From Mauremys mutica (Eukaryota > Chordata > Testudines > Geoemydidae), in NCBI RefSeq assembly GCF_020497125.1, contig NC_059084.1:36601341-36665340 (forward strand): a stretch of 64,000 bases of DNA. Direction: 5' to 3'. Below are positions 54,414-64,000 of this stretch, piece after piece. The translations under genes and the position numbers were made by a program. Under the pieces are notes generated by a model, which did not search any database, was not told where the DNA came from, and worked only from the letters and a program-made list of their open reading frames with translations. Each line of letters begins with the position of its first letter. The first letter of the stretch is position 1.

Positions 54414-54918
54414 CAATGTTTCTCAACCAGGGAGTACCTAGAGTCTTCTAGGGGTATTCAGCTCATCTAGGTCGGTGTTTCTCAACCTTGGGGTTGCAGT
54501 GTGCAGTGGGGTCATGGGACGGGTTCCGGGGGATTGCAAGTGCAGGGCCAGCATTAGGGGGCGGCAAGCAGGACAATTGCTCAAGGCCCCACGCCACAGG
54601 GAGCCCCACTAAGCTAAGTTACATGCTTCAGCCCTGCGGTCTGCTGCTTTAGACAAAGCTCACAAGTGAAAAACAGGCTCAAGTATCACACTGAAATGTA
54701 AGTAAAATATTTATATTCCAATTCATTCATTTTATAATTATATGATAAAAAGGAGAAAGTCAGCCATTGTTCCGTAACAATGTACTGTGACACTTTTGGA
54801 CTCTTATATCTGATTTTGTAAGCAAGTACTTTTTAAGTCAGGTGAAACTTGGGGGTATGCCAGACAAATCAGATTCCTGAAAGGGGTACAGTAGTCTGGA
54901 ATGGTTGAGAACCACTGC
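54414..54918. mobile_element. hAT-type element, probably composite
   Basis: The left end CAATGTTTCTCAACC and right end inverted CAGTGGTTCTCAACC are typical hAT termini. The flanks CCTTAGCA and CCTAGCAT are near-duplicates. A second left-type end (GGTGTTTCTCAACCTTGG) at 54474 and a CAGGGCCAGCATTAGGGG start at 54544 suggest more than one insertion. There is no transposase. Confidence 0.6.
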
Positions 54919-54969
54919 CTAGCATACCAATTGTTCTACTAGGGCAGAGTGATGGAATCTTAATGGCTT

Positions 54970-55709
54970 TTCTCCGGTGCCACAGCTGTCTGGACATTGA
55001 GGTCTCAGCTTGAAGATTCTCTCCAGAATACTGGTGTCCAGCACTAAGCACATGGGCAAGATCCATTTGACTTCAGAGTGAAGGGGTGGAATTGTTGTGG
55101 AGTAATTCAGTGGGTCCAACCCTTGTCTTGTAAATGATGAGTTGTGAGTTTTAAGTTTAAATCTCCTGAGGGCTTCTTCCATATTGTCTTCAACCCAATG
55201 GCTAGCAGTGGGACTGGAGACATCTGCTCAGGGCAAGGTACACTTGGAGTAAGATCCAGCTTTCAGGTGTCACCCATGGAGTCCCATGGAACTGAGTTCC
55301 CTTCTTTGAAGTTCATGGGACGTTTGAAGATGGAAGAAATGTTGGACTGGAGCAAAGATCCTAAAACTCTGTCAACCTCCGTAGAATTGTCAATACTCAA
55401 CAAACCCCATCAGGTAGCAGCTGCTGTCCAGTTGCACAGTACTCCCGGCAGCACAGGGCCCCCTCGTCCAGGCTGGGGCCAGCACTGATTATGAGGTTAG
55501 AGCATCCCCTTCTGAGCCCCGTCTCTTCAGAACAGCACCCCTCTGTGTGGTGCTTGGAAAACTGGGGTCAGCACTGCCCACAATGGAGACTCCTGAGTGT
55601 GCCCTGGAGGTTTTTGATTTATTTGCTGGTGCTTAATGGCTATGAAAGAAGGAAACAAATAAAGGAAGGAAGCTCGATTCCTAGAGTTTCAGGCCAGAAA
55701 GCTTAGATC
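54970..55709. repeat. Duplicated segment 2, copy b
   Basis: It matches 44577-45415, about 10.4 kb away in the same orientation, including the tRNA-like relic (55090-55180) and the tract CTCCTGAGTGTGCCCTGGAG near 55587. A CR1 follows that is split by Harbinger. Confidence 0.8.
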
Positions 55710-56192
55710 ACAGAACCATGGAAATATGGGATGGGAAAGGCCCTTGAGAGGTCATGAAAACATTAATAACCTCCAGTGATGGAGATTACACAACCTCCCT
55801 TAGGCCTGGTCTACACTAGGAGTTTATGTCGAATTTAGCAGCGTTAATTCGATTTAACCGTGCAACCGTCCACACCAGGAAGCTAATTAGTTCGACCTAG
55901 AGGGCTCTTTAGTTCGAATTCGGTACTCCACCCCGACGAGGGGAGTAGCGCTAAATTCGACATGGCTATGTCGAGTTAGCCTATGTGTGGATGGAAATCG
56001 ACCTTAGTAGCTCCAGGAGCTATCCTGCAGTGCACCACTGTGTTGACGCTCTGGACAGCAGTCCGAGCTCAGATGTTCTGACCAGCCATACAGGAAAAGC
56101 CCCGGGAAAATTTGAATTCCTTTTCCTGTCTGGCCAGTTTGAATCTCAATTCCTGGTTGGACATCGTGGCGAGCTCAGCAGCACCGGCAACA

Positions 56193-58057
56193 ATGCAGAG
56201 CTCTCCAGCAGAGGGGTCCATGCAATCTCAGAGTAGAAAGAGGGCCCCAGCATGGACTGACCGGGAAGTCTTGGATCTGATCGCTGTGTGGGGCGATGAG
56301 TCTGTGCTTTCGGAGCTGCGCTCCAAAAAACGGAATGCAAAGACCTACAAGAAGGTCTCCAAAGCCATGGCACTCAAAGGATACAGCCGGGATGCAATGC
56401 AGTGCCGCGTGAAAATCAAGGACCTGAGACAAGGCTACCAAAAAATCAAAGCGGCAAACGGACGCTCCGGAGCCCAGCCCCAGACATGCCGCTTCTACGA
56501 GGCACTGCATGCCATTCTCGGTGGGTCTGCCACCACTGCCCCACCAGTGACCGTGGACTCTGAGGATGGGATAGTGTCGAGGGGCAGTTTCTCGGCGATG
56601 TTCGCCGATGGGGAAGATGAGGAAGGGTTTGTGGAGGACGAGGCAGGCGACAGCGCTTACAATACTGATTTCCCCGACAGCCAGGATCTCTTCATCACCC
56701 TCACAGAGATCCCCTACCAACCCTCCCCGGCCGTTAACCTGGAATCTGAATCAGGGGAAGGATCAGTCGGTAAGTGCTATAAACATGTAAACATTTATTT
56801 TTTAAAAAACAGGAATAAAAACTATATGAAAAGAAGGTCAATGCATATGGGGATAGAACAGAAATCCTCTTGGGAGAGTTCCACGAAGCTCTCATAGAGG
56901 TACTCGAAAAGCCTCCTTAGGAGGTTCCTGGGGAGAGGTGCCTTATTGGGTGCTCCGTGGAAGCACACTCTTCCGCGTCAGGCTATCCTCATGTACAGTG
57001 GGAGCATTGCCTCGACGAGCATGGCAGCATATGGCCCTGGTCTGTGCAGGGTTTCACGCAGCATGCGCTCTCTGTCTGTCTTAGTGACCCGCCTCAGGGT
57101 GATCTCGCTCGGGGACTGCTGCATCTAATTAGGGGAATTAGTGTAATGTTACTATTGGGAATGCTTCACTCTTCCTTTGCATAACAATAAGCGTCGTTTA
57201 ACAGCCACGTGGTGGAGGCTGCAGAGGGGAAGCCTACAGGAATCTTTCCCGGGGACACCCGCGAGGGGTGGAACAGGGTCAGAGTTTATGCTTTCCAGAT
57301 TGCCTGCAGCAGGAGGGCACTGCTATACATTAACTTTTAAGCAGCCTAAAGTTTACGGCTTACCAGGCCTGGCCGCTACACGGATTCTGCTGTCCTGCCC
57401 CGCTTGTCTGATCTCCAGTGCAAGACCCCAGGCAATGAAAGCGAATGCCGAAAATTCGAACTTGTCCTGAGAGCGCATGAGATAGGTGCCGTGTATGGTC
57501 TTGTTCACAGAAACAGACTAGACTGTGTTCAGTGTTCGCAAACATGTATCTTTGCAAGGAAATCACTTCCTTTTTCCCATCACACAGCTGCGGCTGTTTC
57601 CCGACCTGCCCCGGCATCCCCCTCACAGAGGCTGGCGCAGATTAGGCGGCGAAAGAAAAAGACTCGGGACGAGATGTTCGCTGAACTGATGGCCTGCTCC
57701 AGAGCCGAGGCGGCCCAGCAGAGCCAGTGGAGGGAGACCCTCTCTCAGCAGCAGCGCTCACACAGCGAACGGGAGGACAGGTGGCGGCAGGAAGACCAGC
57801 AGGCGACTCAAACGCTGCTTGGACTAATGAGGGAGCAAACGGACACGCTCCGGCGCCTTGTGGATGTTCTGCAGGACCGCAGGCAGGAGGAGAGAGCCAC
57901 CATGCACTGTATCTGCAACCGCCCTCCCCCGCCACAAAGTCCTGTCCCCCCCTCACCCAAAATAACAAGAAGGAGGGGCGCTGGGGGCCGTGAAAACTGT
58001 CACTCCACCCCAGCAGAGCGCTCATGTACCAAACAGCTCTCATTCCCTAAAGTATGA
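56193..58057 (+). CDS. Harbinger Myb/SANT-like DNA-binding protein, two exons
   Basis: Exon 1 (56193-56769) encodes a trihelix/Myb-type domain with RKRAPAWTDREVLDLIAVWG, KRNAKTYKKVSKAMALKGYS and QCRVKIKDLRQGYQKIK, then an acidic region. A donor GTAAGT follows at 56770. The acceptor TCACACAG ends at 57587. Exon 2 (57588-58057) adds a basic stretch (QIRRRKKKTRDEMF), a Gln/Arg-rich coiled-coil region and a Pro-rich tail. The phase matches across the splice, so the spliced frame is open. In this family the protein binds element ends and recruits the transposase to the nucleus. An earlier in-frame ATG at 56112 is possible, but 56193 fits the family better. Confidence 0.85.
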
Positions 58058-58843
58058 GAATTGCTTCCCTTCCTGGCTCACCCAATCCCAAATCCCAGTT
58101 TCATCCCCCAACTGTGCAGTTGAGTATTAAAAATAGTTTGCTGTTAATTACTGTTTCCGTCATGTTTCTTTGCAGAAGACTTTGTGTGAAGGGCGGGGAG
58201 GGGTTTGTTAATTGCATAGGACAACCACCATTACCAGGGTACAGACATGGGGGCAGGATCAACAGCAGGTCACACACAGAGTGCAGTCACTAGGCACCCG
58301 GGTCACTCTGGGAGGTGTCTGCTGCCCCAGGTCAGTCTGGGAGGTGTATGCTGCCCCAGGGTCCGAGCGCCTGGAATCCACAAATGGCAAGGCAGGCTGC
58401 CCTTACCATGCCCTTCCACCCTAGCCATGAGCCTCTCCGATGCCCTGAGCCCCAGCCAGAGCCATCATCCCCCTACACCTACTCACCCTTCCCACACACC
58501 CCTCACCCCTTCCTGCAAACCCACCCCTTCCTGCACACCCTCCTGTAACCGTCCTCCCCCCAGAGACTGCTGTAGGAGCAGGAGCCTGTCATTCCTCGAG
58601 TGTAGAAGCGGTCTGTACATCACTGCACACCATACCCACCGCAGTCTGCATCCCTGTTTGAACCCTTTAACGCGAATTCGTTAGTAAAGAAAACTTTGTT
58701 AATTAACAATGTTCCAATAACTTTATTTTTAAATGTCTGTTGGAAGGGGGGAAACCTGGTGAACGGGGTATGTAACCGCTGAAAAAAGTCAATAGTAACT
58801 GAAACAGGGGCAGGTTCAGCTTCTCTGTAAAGAGACTGGACAG

Positions 58844-60124
58844 TCATAGGTTACCCTGCTCTCTGAGGAACCTAGCTTTCAAAGCCTCCCGGATGCACAG
58901 CGCTTCCCGCTGGGCTCTTCTAATCGCACGGGTGTCTGGCTGAGCGTAATCAGCAGCCAGGCGATTTGCCTCAACCTCCCATCCTGCCATAAAGGTCTCC
59001 CCCTTGCTCTCACAGAGATTGTGGAGCACACAGCAAGCTGCAATAACAATGGGGATATTGGTTTCGCTGAGATCCGAGCGAGTCAGTAAGCGCTTCCATC
59101 TCCCCTTGAGACGTCCGAAAGCACACTCCACCACCATTCTGCACTTGCTCAGCCGGTAGTTGAAGAGTTCTTTGTCACTGTCCAGGGCGCCTGTATAGGG
59201 CTTCATGAGCCAGGGCATTAGCGGGTAGGATTCTTCCCGAGGATCACTGTTGGCATCTCCACATCCCCAACAGTTATTTTGTGGTCCGGGAAGAAACTAC
59301 CTTCCTGCAGGCGTCTAAACAGACAAGAGTTCCTGAAAACATGCGCGTCATTAACCTTGCCCGGCCACCCCACGTAGATGTTGGTAAAATGTCCCCTATG
59401 GTCCACCAGTGCTTGCAGCACCATTGAAAAGTAGCCCTTTCGGTTAATATACTGGCTGGCCTGGTGGTCCGGTCCCAGGATAGGGATGTGAGTCCCATCT
59501 ATAGCCCCACCGCAGTTTGGGAATCCCATCGTGGCGAAGCCATCTATGACGACCTGGACGTTTCCCAGGGTTACTACCTTTGAGAGCAGTAGGTCAACGA
59601 TTGCGTTGGCTACTTGCATCACAGCAAGCCCCACGGTAGATTTGCCCACGACAAAGTGGTTCGCTACTGACCGGTAGCTGTCTGGAGTTGCAAGTTTCCA
59701 GAGGGCTATGGCCACTCGCTTCTGCACACTCAGGGCTGCTCGCATCCGGGTGTCCTGGCGCTTCAGGGCAGGGGACAGCAAGTCACACAGTTCAAGGTCA
59801 CACGATCCTGAAGTTTCGCAGCCACTGTGATTCATCCCAGACCTGCAGCACTATGCGGTCCCACCAGTCCGTGCTTGTTTCCCGGGCCCAGAATCGCCGT
59901 CCCATAGCATGAACGTGACCCATTGCCACCATGATCTCCGCGGCGCGGGATCCCGTGCTTTGTGAGAGGTCTGTGCCACTCTCAGACTTCATGTCCTCAC
60001 CGCCCTGCCGGAGCCTCTTCGCCCGATTTCTCAGCAGCTGACTGTGGAAGAGGTGGACGATAAGGTGCGAGGAGTTGACAACGGCCATAAGTGCAGCGAT
60101 TATCGCAGCGGGCTCAATGCTCAC
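58844..60124 (-). pseudogene. Harbinger DDE transposase (two frame breaks)
   Basis: Three overlapping frames cover the transposase: the N-terminus 60124-59798, the middle 59835-59218 and the C-terminus 59218-58844. The catalytic acidic residues are visible: GGAIDGTHIPI (first Asp), GWPGKVNDAHVF (second Asp) and RMVVECAFGRLKGRW (Glu). An HTH-like region (SYRSVANHFVVGKSTVG) precedes the core. The frame breaks are near 59800 and near 59225-59235. The gene converges on the Myb/SANT gene. It would cut and paste the element if the frame were whole; here it is not. Confidence 0.92.
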
Positions 60125-61059
60125 AGTGCTGTGGCGTCCGTGCTGTCACTGACCAGAAAAGTGCACTAACAGATTTCCCGCCGGCGCTTTCAGAGAGGGA
60201 GGGCGGGAGTGACGGTTGAATGACGACAGTTACCCAAAACCACCCTCAACACATTTTTCCCCAGCAGGCATTGGGGGCTCTACCCAGCATTCCAATGGGA
60301 AGCGGGGACTGCGGGAACTGTGGGATAGCTGCCCAGAATGCACCGCTTCCAATGTCGACGCTTGCCCCGTTAGTGTGGACTCACATATTCGAATTAGTGT
60401 CCTTAGTGTGGATACACAAATTCGACTTCATAAGGTCGAATCCACAAATTCGACCTAAGTTAAATCGAACTACCCTTGTAGTGTAGACATACCCTTAGAA
60501 ACCTACCCCAGAGCTTCACTACACTTATAGTCTAGAATGTTTTTCCTAATATGTCACCTAAATCTCCTTGCTGCAGATTAAGCCCATTGCTTGTTGTCCT
60601 GCCTTCAGTGGACATGGAGAACAATGGATTCCCATCCTCTCTATATCTGCTCTGAACATAGTTGAAGGTTGTTATCAGGTCACCCCTTGGTTTTCTTTTC
60701 TCCAGAGTAAATATGTCCATTTTTTTTTATCCTTTCCTTATACGTCAGGTTTTCTAACCTTTTTGGTGATTTTTTTTGGTGTCCATTGGACACTATCCAA
60801 TTTATCCACCTCTATCCCATAGTGTGGCACCCAGGTCTGGACACTATAGTCCAGATGAGGCCTCACTAGTGCCGAGTAGAGGGAACAATTCCTTTTCATA
60901 TCTTACATACAACGTTCTTGTTTATACACCCCAGAAGATATTAGCCTTTTTCACAACTGCATCACAATGCTGATTTATAAATAGAATAGGAATGATTAGA
61001 TCTTTATCGGTAAGTGTCGGTAAATGTGAATTTCACCATACAAACACAAATCAGGGGGC

Positions 61060-62213
61060 GGGGTGGGGGCGGGAATTTGCAGACATTACGCACTGCTGGA
61101 GTACCCAGAGCTGAGATTTGCTGTTTCCCCTCTGCCTCAGCAAGAGACAGGTGTGCTGGAGATTAGACTGTGTATCAGTTCCCTGCCCCACCCGTCTGTC
61201 TTTGAAACTGGCAAACCCCTCATGGCTCTCCCAGCCCAAAACTTGGTGATAGTCAGCGAGCCCCAGCCCCTGAGCTCCTCAGAGATATTTCTCCGCCATT
61301 CACAGCTTCTACTACTCTACATTTGGAGAAGACATTAGGTTTGCTGCACTTTTCCAGAGTCAGTACATTACAGTTTATGAATTTAATTGGGGTAAATACA
61401 CCCTTCCTTTCAAACACAGTGCTGAGTTGGATAAAGGAAAAATAAAACACATTTATTAACAAAAGGACATAGGTTAAGTGATACCAAGTAAAAGGAATAA
61501 AGGTAGAAAGGGTAACAAACAAAGAAAAGTAATGGTGAAGACAAACTAAAAGCCTCTTGTTCTAAGAAGTGTTTCTCTCCAAGTCTTTTTTCTAGCCATG
61601 GCTGAGCAGACTGCGTGGCCAGGGTCATCTGCAGAAGCACGAAGTTCTGGTTCCCTTGTTTTCCTCAGTGAAGGATAACTTAGGGGTTCTCTTCCCCTGG
61701 CTTTATAGTTCAATCACCCTTCAAAAAGCATTCTTCCCAAAGTTCATTGACCCTATTCCTAGATTCAGGAAGGTTTCCTGCCGATGCAGACTCCATCCCT
61801 CACTGAAATTGTCAAGTGGTCTTTTTTCCCCACTTGTTCTCTGGATGGCTTTGTTTACCTAATACATAAAAGTGCTTTTCTTTGTATTTGATCGCACTGT
61901 GCTTAATTTACATCAGAGACATATTTAAGCAAGCAGAACCATATTCCTTTGACCAGAACAGGCATGGCTTTGGCACTAATTGAGAAATAGATTTTCAAAA
62001 TATATTAGCATCACATATGTAAGGTCCTTTGTGGGTTTACTGTTCATAAATCATGCAAGAATATTAATGATCAGTGAGTTGCTAGTTTTCCAGTAATATC
62101 CTACATGACACTTTTGGGGCAAATATCATGACAACAGATTATGGGGTGCATTGAATGTGTAATTCTTGACAAGAGTTGCTAACACTGCATAGTGCACACC
62201 CAGTTGTGTCACA
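61060..62213. mobile_element. LTR-like retroelement sequence, unassigned
   Basis: The sequence has LTR-like style: an A-rich tract with ACACATTTATTAACAAAAGG near 61450, long non-coding U3-like DNA, and an end …GTTGTGTCACA at 62213. It resembles the other unassigned LTR-like region at 29550-31015. The left boundary is uncertain and no viral gene is present. Confidence 0.4.
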
Positions 62214-62362
62214 AGAGAGAGGCAAAGTCAGAAAAGTGCTACCTCTGAACTTATTAGAGTTTGAGTTAAGGATATGTGCTTTGTGTATTTTGACATATGA
62301 TACTGATGATTTGTGTTTTATGCTGCTAAAGCTTTAACTTTTAGAAGCTCGGTGTCTCCTGT

Positions 62363-63175
62363 TGTCATAACTATAAAGGGAAGGGTAACAACCCTCCTTT
62401 ATACAATACTATAAAATCCCTCCTGGCCAGAGGCACCAAAATCCTTTTACCTGTAAAGGGTTAAGAAGCTCAGGTAACCTGGCTGGCACCTGACCCAAAG
62501 GACCAATAAGGGGACAAGACACTTTCAAATCTAAGGCTTTTGTTTGTGCTCTTTGTTTTGGTGGTGTTCGCTCTTGGGACTAAGAGGGACCGGACATCAA
62601 GCTATGTTCTCCAAATCTTTCTGGACAAGTCTCTCATATTTCAAACTTGTAAGTAACAGCCAGGCAAGGCGTGTTAGTTTATCTTTGTTTTCGCAGCTTG
62701 TGAATATTCCCTTTGCTAGAGGGAGGTTTATCCCTGTTTTGTTGTAACTTTGAACCCCAAAGGCTAGATGGGGTTCCTCTGTCCTCTTTGAATCTGATTA
62801 CCCTGTAAAGTTATTTTCCATCCTGATTTTACAGAGATGATTTTTAACTTTTCTTTTTAATAAAATCCTTCTTTTAAGAACCGGACTGATTTTTCCATTG
62901 TCCAAAGACCCAGGGGTTTGGGTCTTTGATCACTTTGTAACCAATTGGTTAGGATATTATTCTCAAGCCTCTCAGGAAAGGGGGTGTAAGGGCTTGGAGG
63001 GATCTTTTAAGGGAAGAGGAAATCCAAGTGGTCCTTTCCCTGTTTCTTGTTAAATCACTTGGTGGTGGCAGCGTACCAGGTTTTAACCTAAGCGGGTAGA
63101 AATAAGCTTAGGGGGATTTCATGTGGGTCTCCACATCTGTACCCTAGAGTTCAGAGTGGGGAAGGAACCCTGACA
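62363..63175 (+). mobile_element. ERV-type solo LTR
   Basis: It runs from TGTCATAACTATAAAGGG to GAAGGAACCCTGACA (TG…CA). A TATA box (TATAAAA, 62410-62416) and poly(A) signal (AATAAA, 62859-62864) are in LTR-like positions. I recognise it as a common turtle retroviral LTR type. No gag, pol or env flanks it and no clean target duplication was seen. Confidence 0.72.
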
Positions 63176-63435
63176 GCCGTCATTAATTATTGTCTGATCC
63201 CCCATTGCCTGACACCCTCCTCAATAATTTCCCACAACTGTGAAAATTTAAGTGGATAAAAATTGAAAACACTCAAAGAACACATAACTTTATGCAACTG
63301 TGAAAATTTATGATAATAAAAATAAAATTCTACATTATAAAAGAAATAAAAATCATATTTGGCTAAACCTACGAATATTCAGTTAATGATCCAATATAAC
63401 CACAGACCACCAGACCACCAGACCAGGGGGATGAG
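63176..63435. other. AT-rich stretch without features
   Basis: AT-rich sequence with AATAAAAATAAAA runs (63310-63355). Nothing else is seen. Confidence 0.5.
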
Positions 63436-64000
63436 GTGGACAAGGCTTTCTTCAGCAACTAACAGAAGTTGCTAGATCACAGGCCCTGGTTCTCATGGGT
63501 GACTTTAATCACCCTGATATCTGCTGGGAGAGCAATACAGTGGTGCACAGACAATCCAGGAAGTTTCTGGAAAGTGTAGGGGACAATTTCCTGGTGCAAG
63601 TGCTGGAGGAACCAACTAGGGGAAAAGCTCTTCTTGACCTGCTGCTCACAAACAGGGAAGAAATAGTAGAGGAAGCAATAGTGGATGGGAACCTGGGACG
63701 CAGTGACCATGAGATGGTCGAGTTCAGGATCCTGACACAAGGAAGAAAGGAGAGCAGTAGAACAGAGACCCTGGACTTCAGAAAAGCAGACTTCGACTCC
63801 CTCAGGGAACTGACAGGCAAGGTCCCCTGGGAGAATAACATGACGGGGAAAGGAGTCAAGGAAAGCTGGCTGTATTTTAAAGAATCCTTATTGAGGTTGC
63901 AGGAACAAACCATCCCGATGTGTAGGAAGAAAAGTAAATATGGCAGGCGACCAGCTTGGCTTAACAGTGAAATCCTTGCTCGTCTTAAACACACAAAAAA
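63436..64000 (+). mobile_element. CR1 LINE ORF2 endonuclease segment, continues past the window
   Basis: On the plus strand the frame is open from ATG at 63495 to the window end with no stop. It encodes [12 protein letters not shown] (APE endonuclease Asp/Asn motif), [16 protein letters not shown], then [10 protein letters not shown] (the SDH catalytic motif), and a downstream linker with [12 protein letters not shown]. This is the best-preserved CR1 coding sequence in the window. The rest, including reverse transcriptase, would lie to the right. Confidence 0.88.

Larger units (their letters stand above)
55800..60497. mobile_element. Near-complete autonomous Harbinger transposon (55803-60494)
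   Basis: The 4692-bp element is flanked by TTA (55800-55802 and 60495-60497), the preferred PIF/Harbinger target. The ends read GGCCTGGTCTACACT and, inverted, GGGTATGTCTACACT, with subterminal AATTCGA-rich repeats. It carries both expected genes in convergent orientation: a Myb/SANT-like DNA-binding gene on plus and a DDE transposase on minus. The transposase has two frame breaks, so the copy is probably inactive though young. Confidence 0.95.
55710..60985 (-). mobile_element. CR1 LINE 3' part, split by Harbinger
   Basis: The minus-strand CR1 tail lies at 55710-55802 and its ORF2 C-terminal region at 60495-60985 (CTGCAGATTAAGCCCATTGC). Removing the Harbinger and one TTA restores a continuous CR1 matching that at 45415-45842. 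Confidence 0.88.

Noticed and set aside
62544..62747. Open frame of 67 codons
   Set aside because: It lies inside the solo LTR between its TATA and poly(A) signals and has no domain.

Overview
This window looks like turtle nuclear DNA (Testudines, probably a cryptodire). Evidence: many CR1 LINE fragments, tRNA-derived SINEs of the tortoise type with a CR1-like tail, Harbinger and hAT families of reptilian character, and an RNase A-family protein (20242-20673, minus) that closely resembles, from memory, the snapping-turtle pancreatic ribonuclease. No prokaryotic features are present.

The host genes I can support are three RNase A-superfamily paralogs, all on the minus strand: RNase-1 (CDS 4631-5047), RNase-2 (CDS 20242-20673) and RNase-3 (CDS 40052-40483). 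Each has the same layout: a TATA-type promoter, a short non-coding exon 1, one intron of about 0.5-2.3 kb, then a single coding exon with a signal peptide. They appear to be tandem duplicates 15-20 kb apart. Only RNase-2 keeps the full His-Lys-His catalytic triad and all six cysteines. RNase-1 has Gln in place of both the catalytic Lys and the C-terminal His. RNase-3 has Tyr in place of the C-terminal His and has lost both partners of one disulfide. The cluster therefore seems to hold one enzyme and two diverged, probably non-catalytic secreted proteins.

Region by region: 0-10 kb holds RNase-1, a telomere-like repeat and a hAT element abutting its stop codon, a ~68-bp minisatellite upstream of its promoter, and two copies of a duplicated segment (241-2050 and 9290-10165). 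10-19 kb holds a solo LTR and a 5.7-kb degenerate Gmr1-like Ty3/gypsy element with a SCAN-type gag and the unusual order protease-integrase-reverse transcriptase. 19-22.3 kb is RNase-2, with a 57-bp minisatellite next to its stop codon and an antisense LTR in its intron. 22.5-33 kb is dense with repeats: a palindrome, a Harbinger relic, CR1s, a hAT transposase remnant, a three-level nested insertion, LTR-like DNA and a SINE. 33.5-35 kb is a 52-bp minisatellite broken by a hAT element. 35-39 kb holds small DNA transposons and low-information sequence. 39.7-42 kb is RNase-3. 42-64 kb holds a second duplicated segment (44577-45840 and 54970-60985), a nearly complete Mag-type gypsy coding region, CR1s, a telomere-like insertion, a near-complete 4.7-kb Harbinger transposon, two ERV-type LTRs, and a CR1 endonuclease reading frame running off the right edge.

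The mobile elements outnumber the genes by far. Many boundaries can be fixed exactly because target-site duplications are still visible, which gives relative ages for several insertions.
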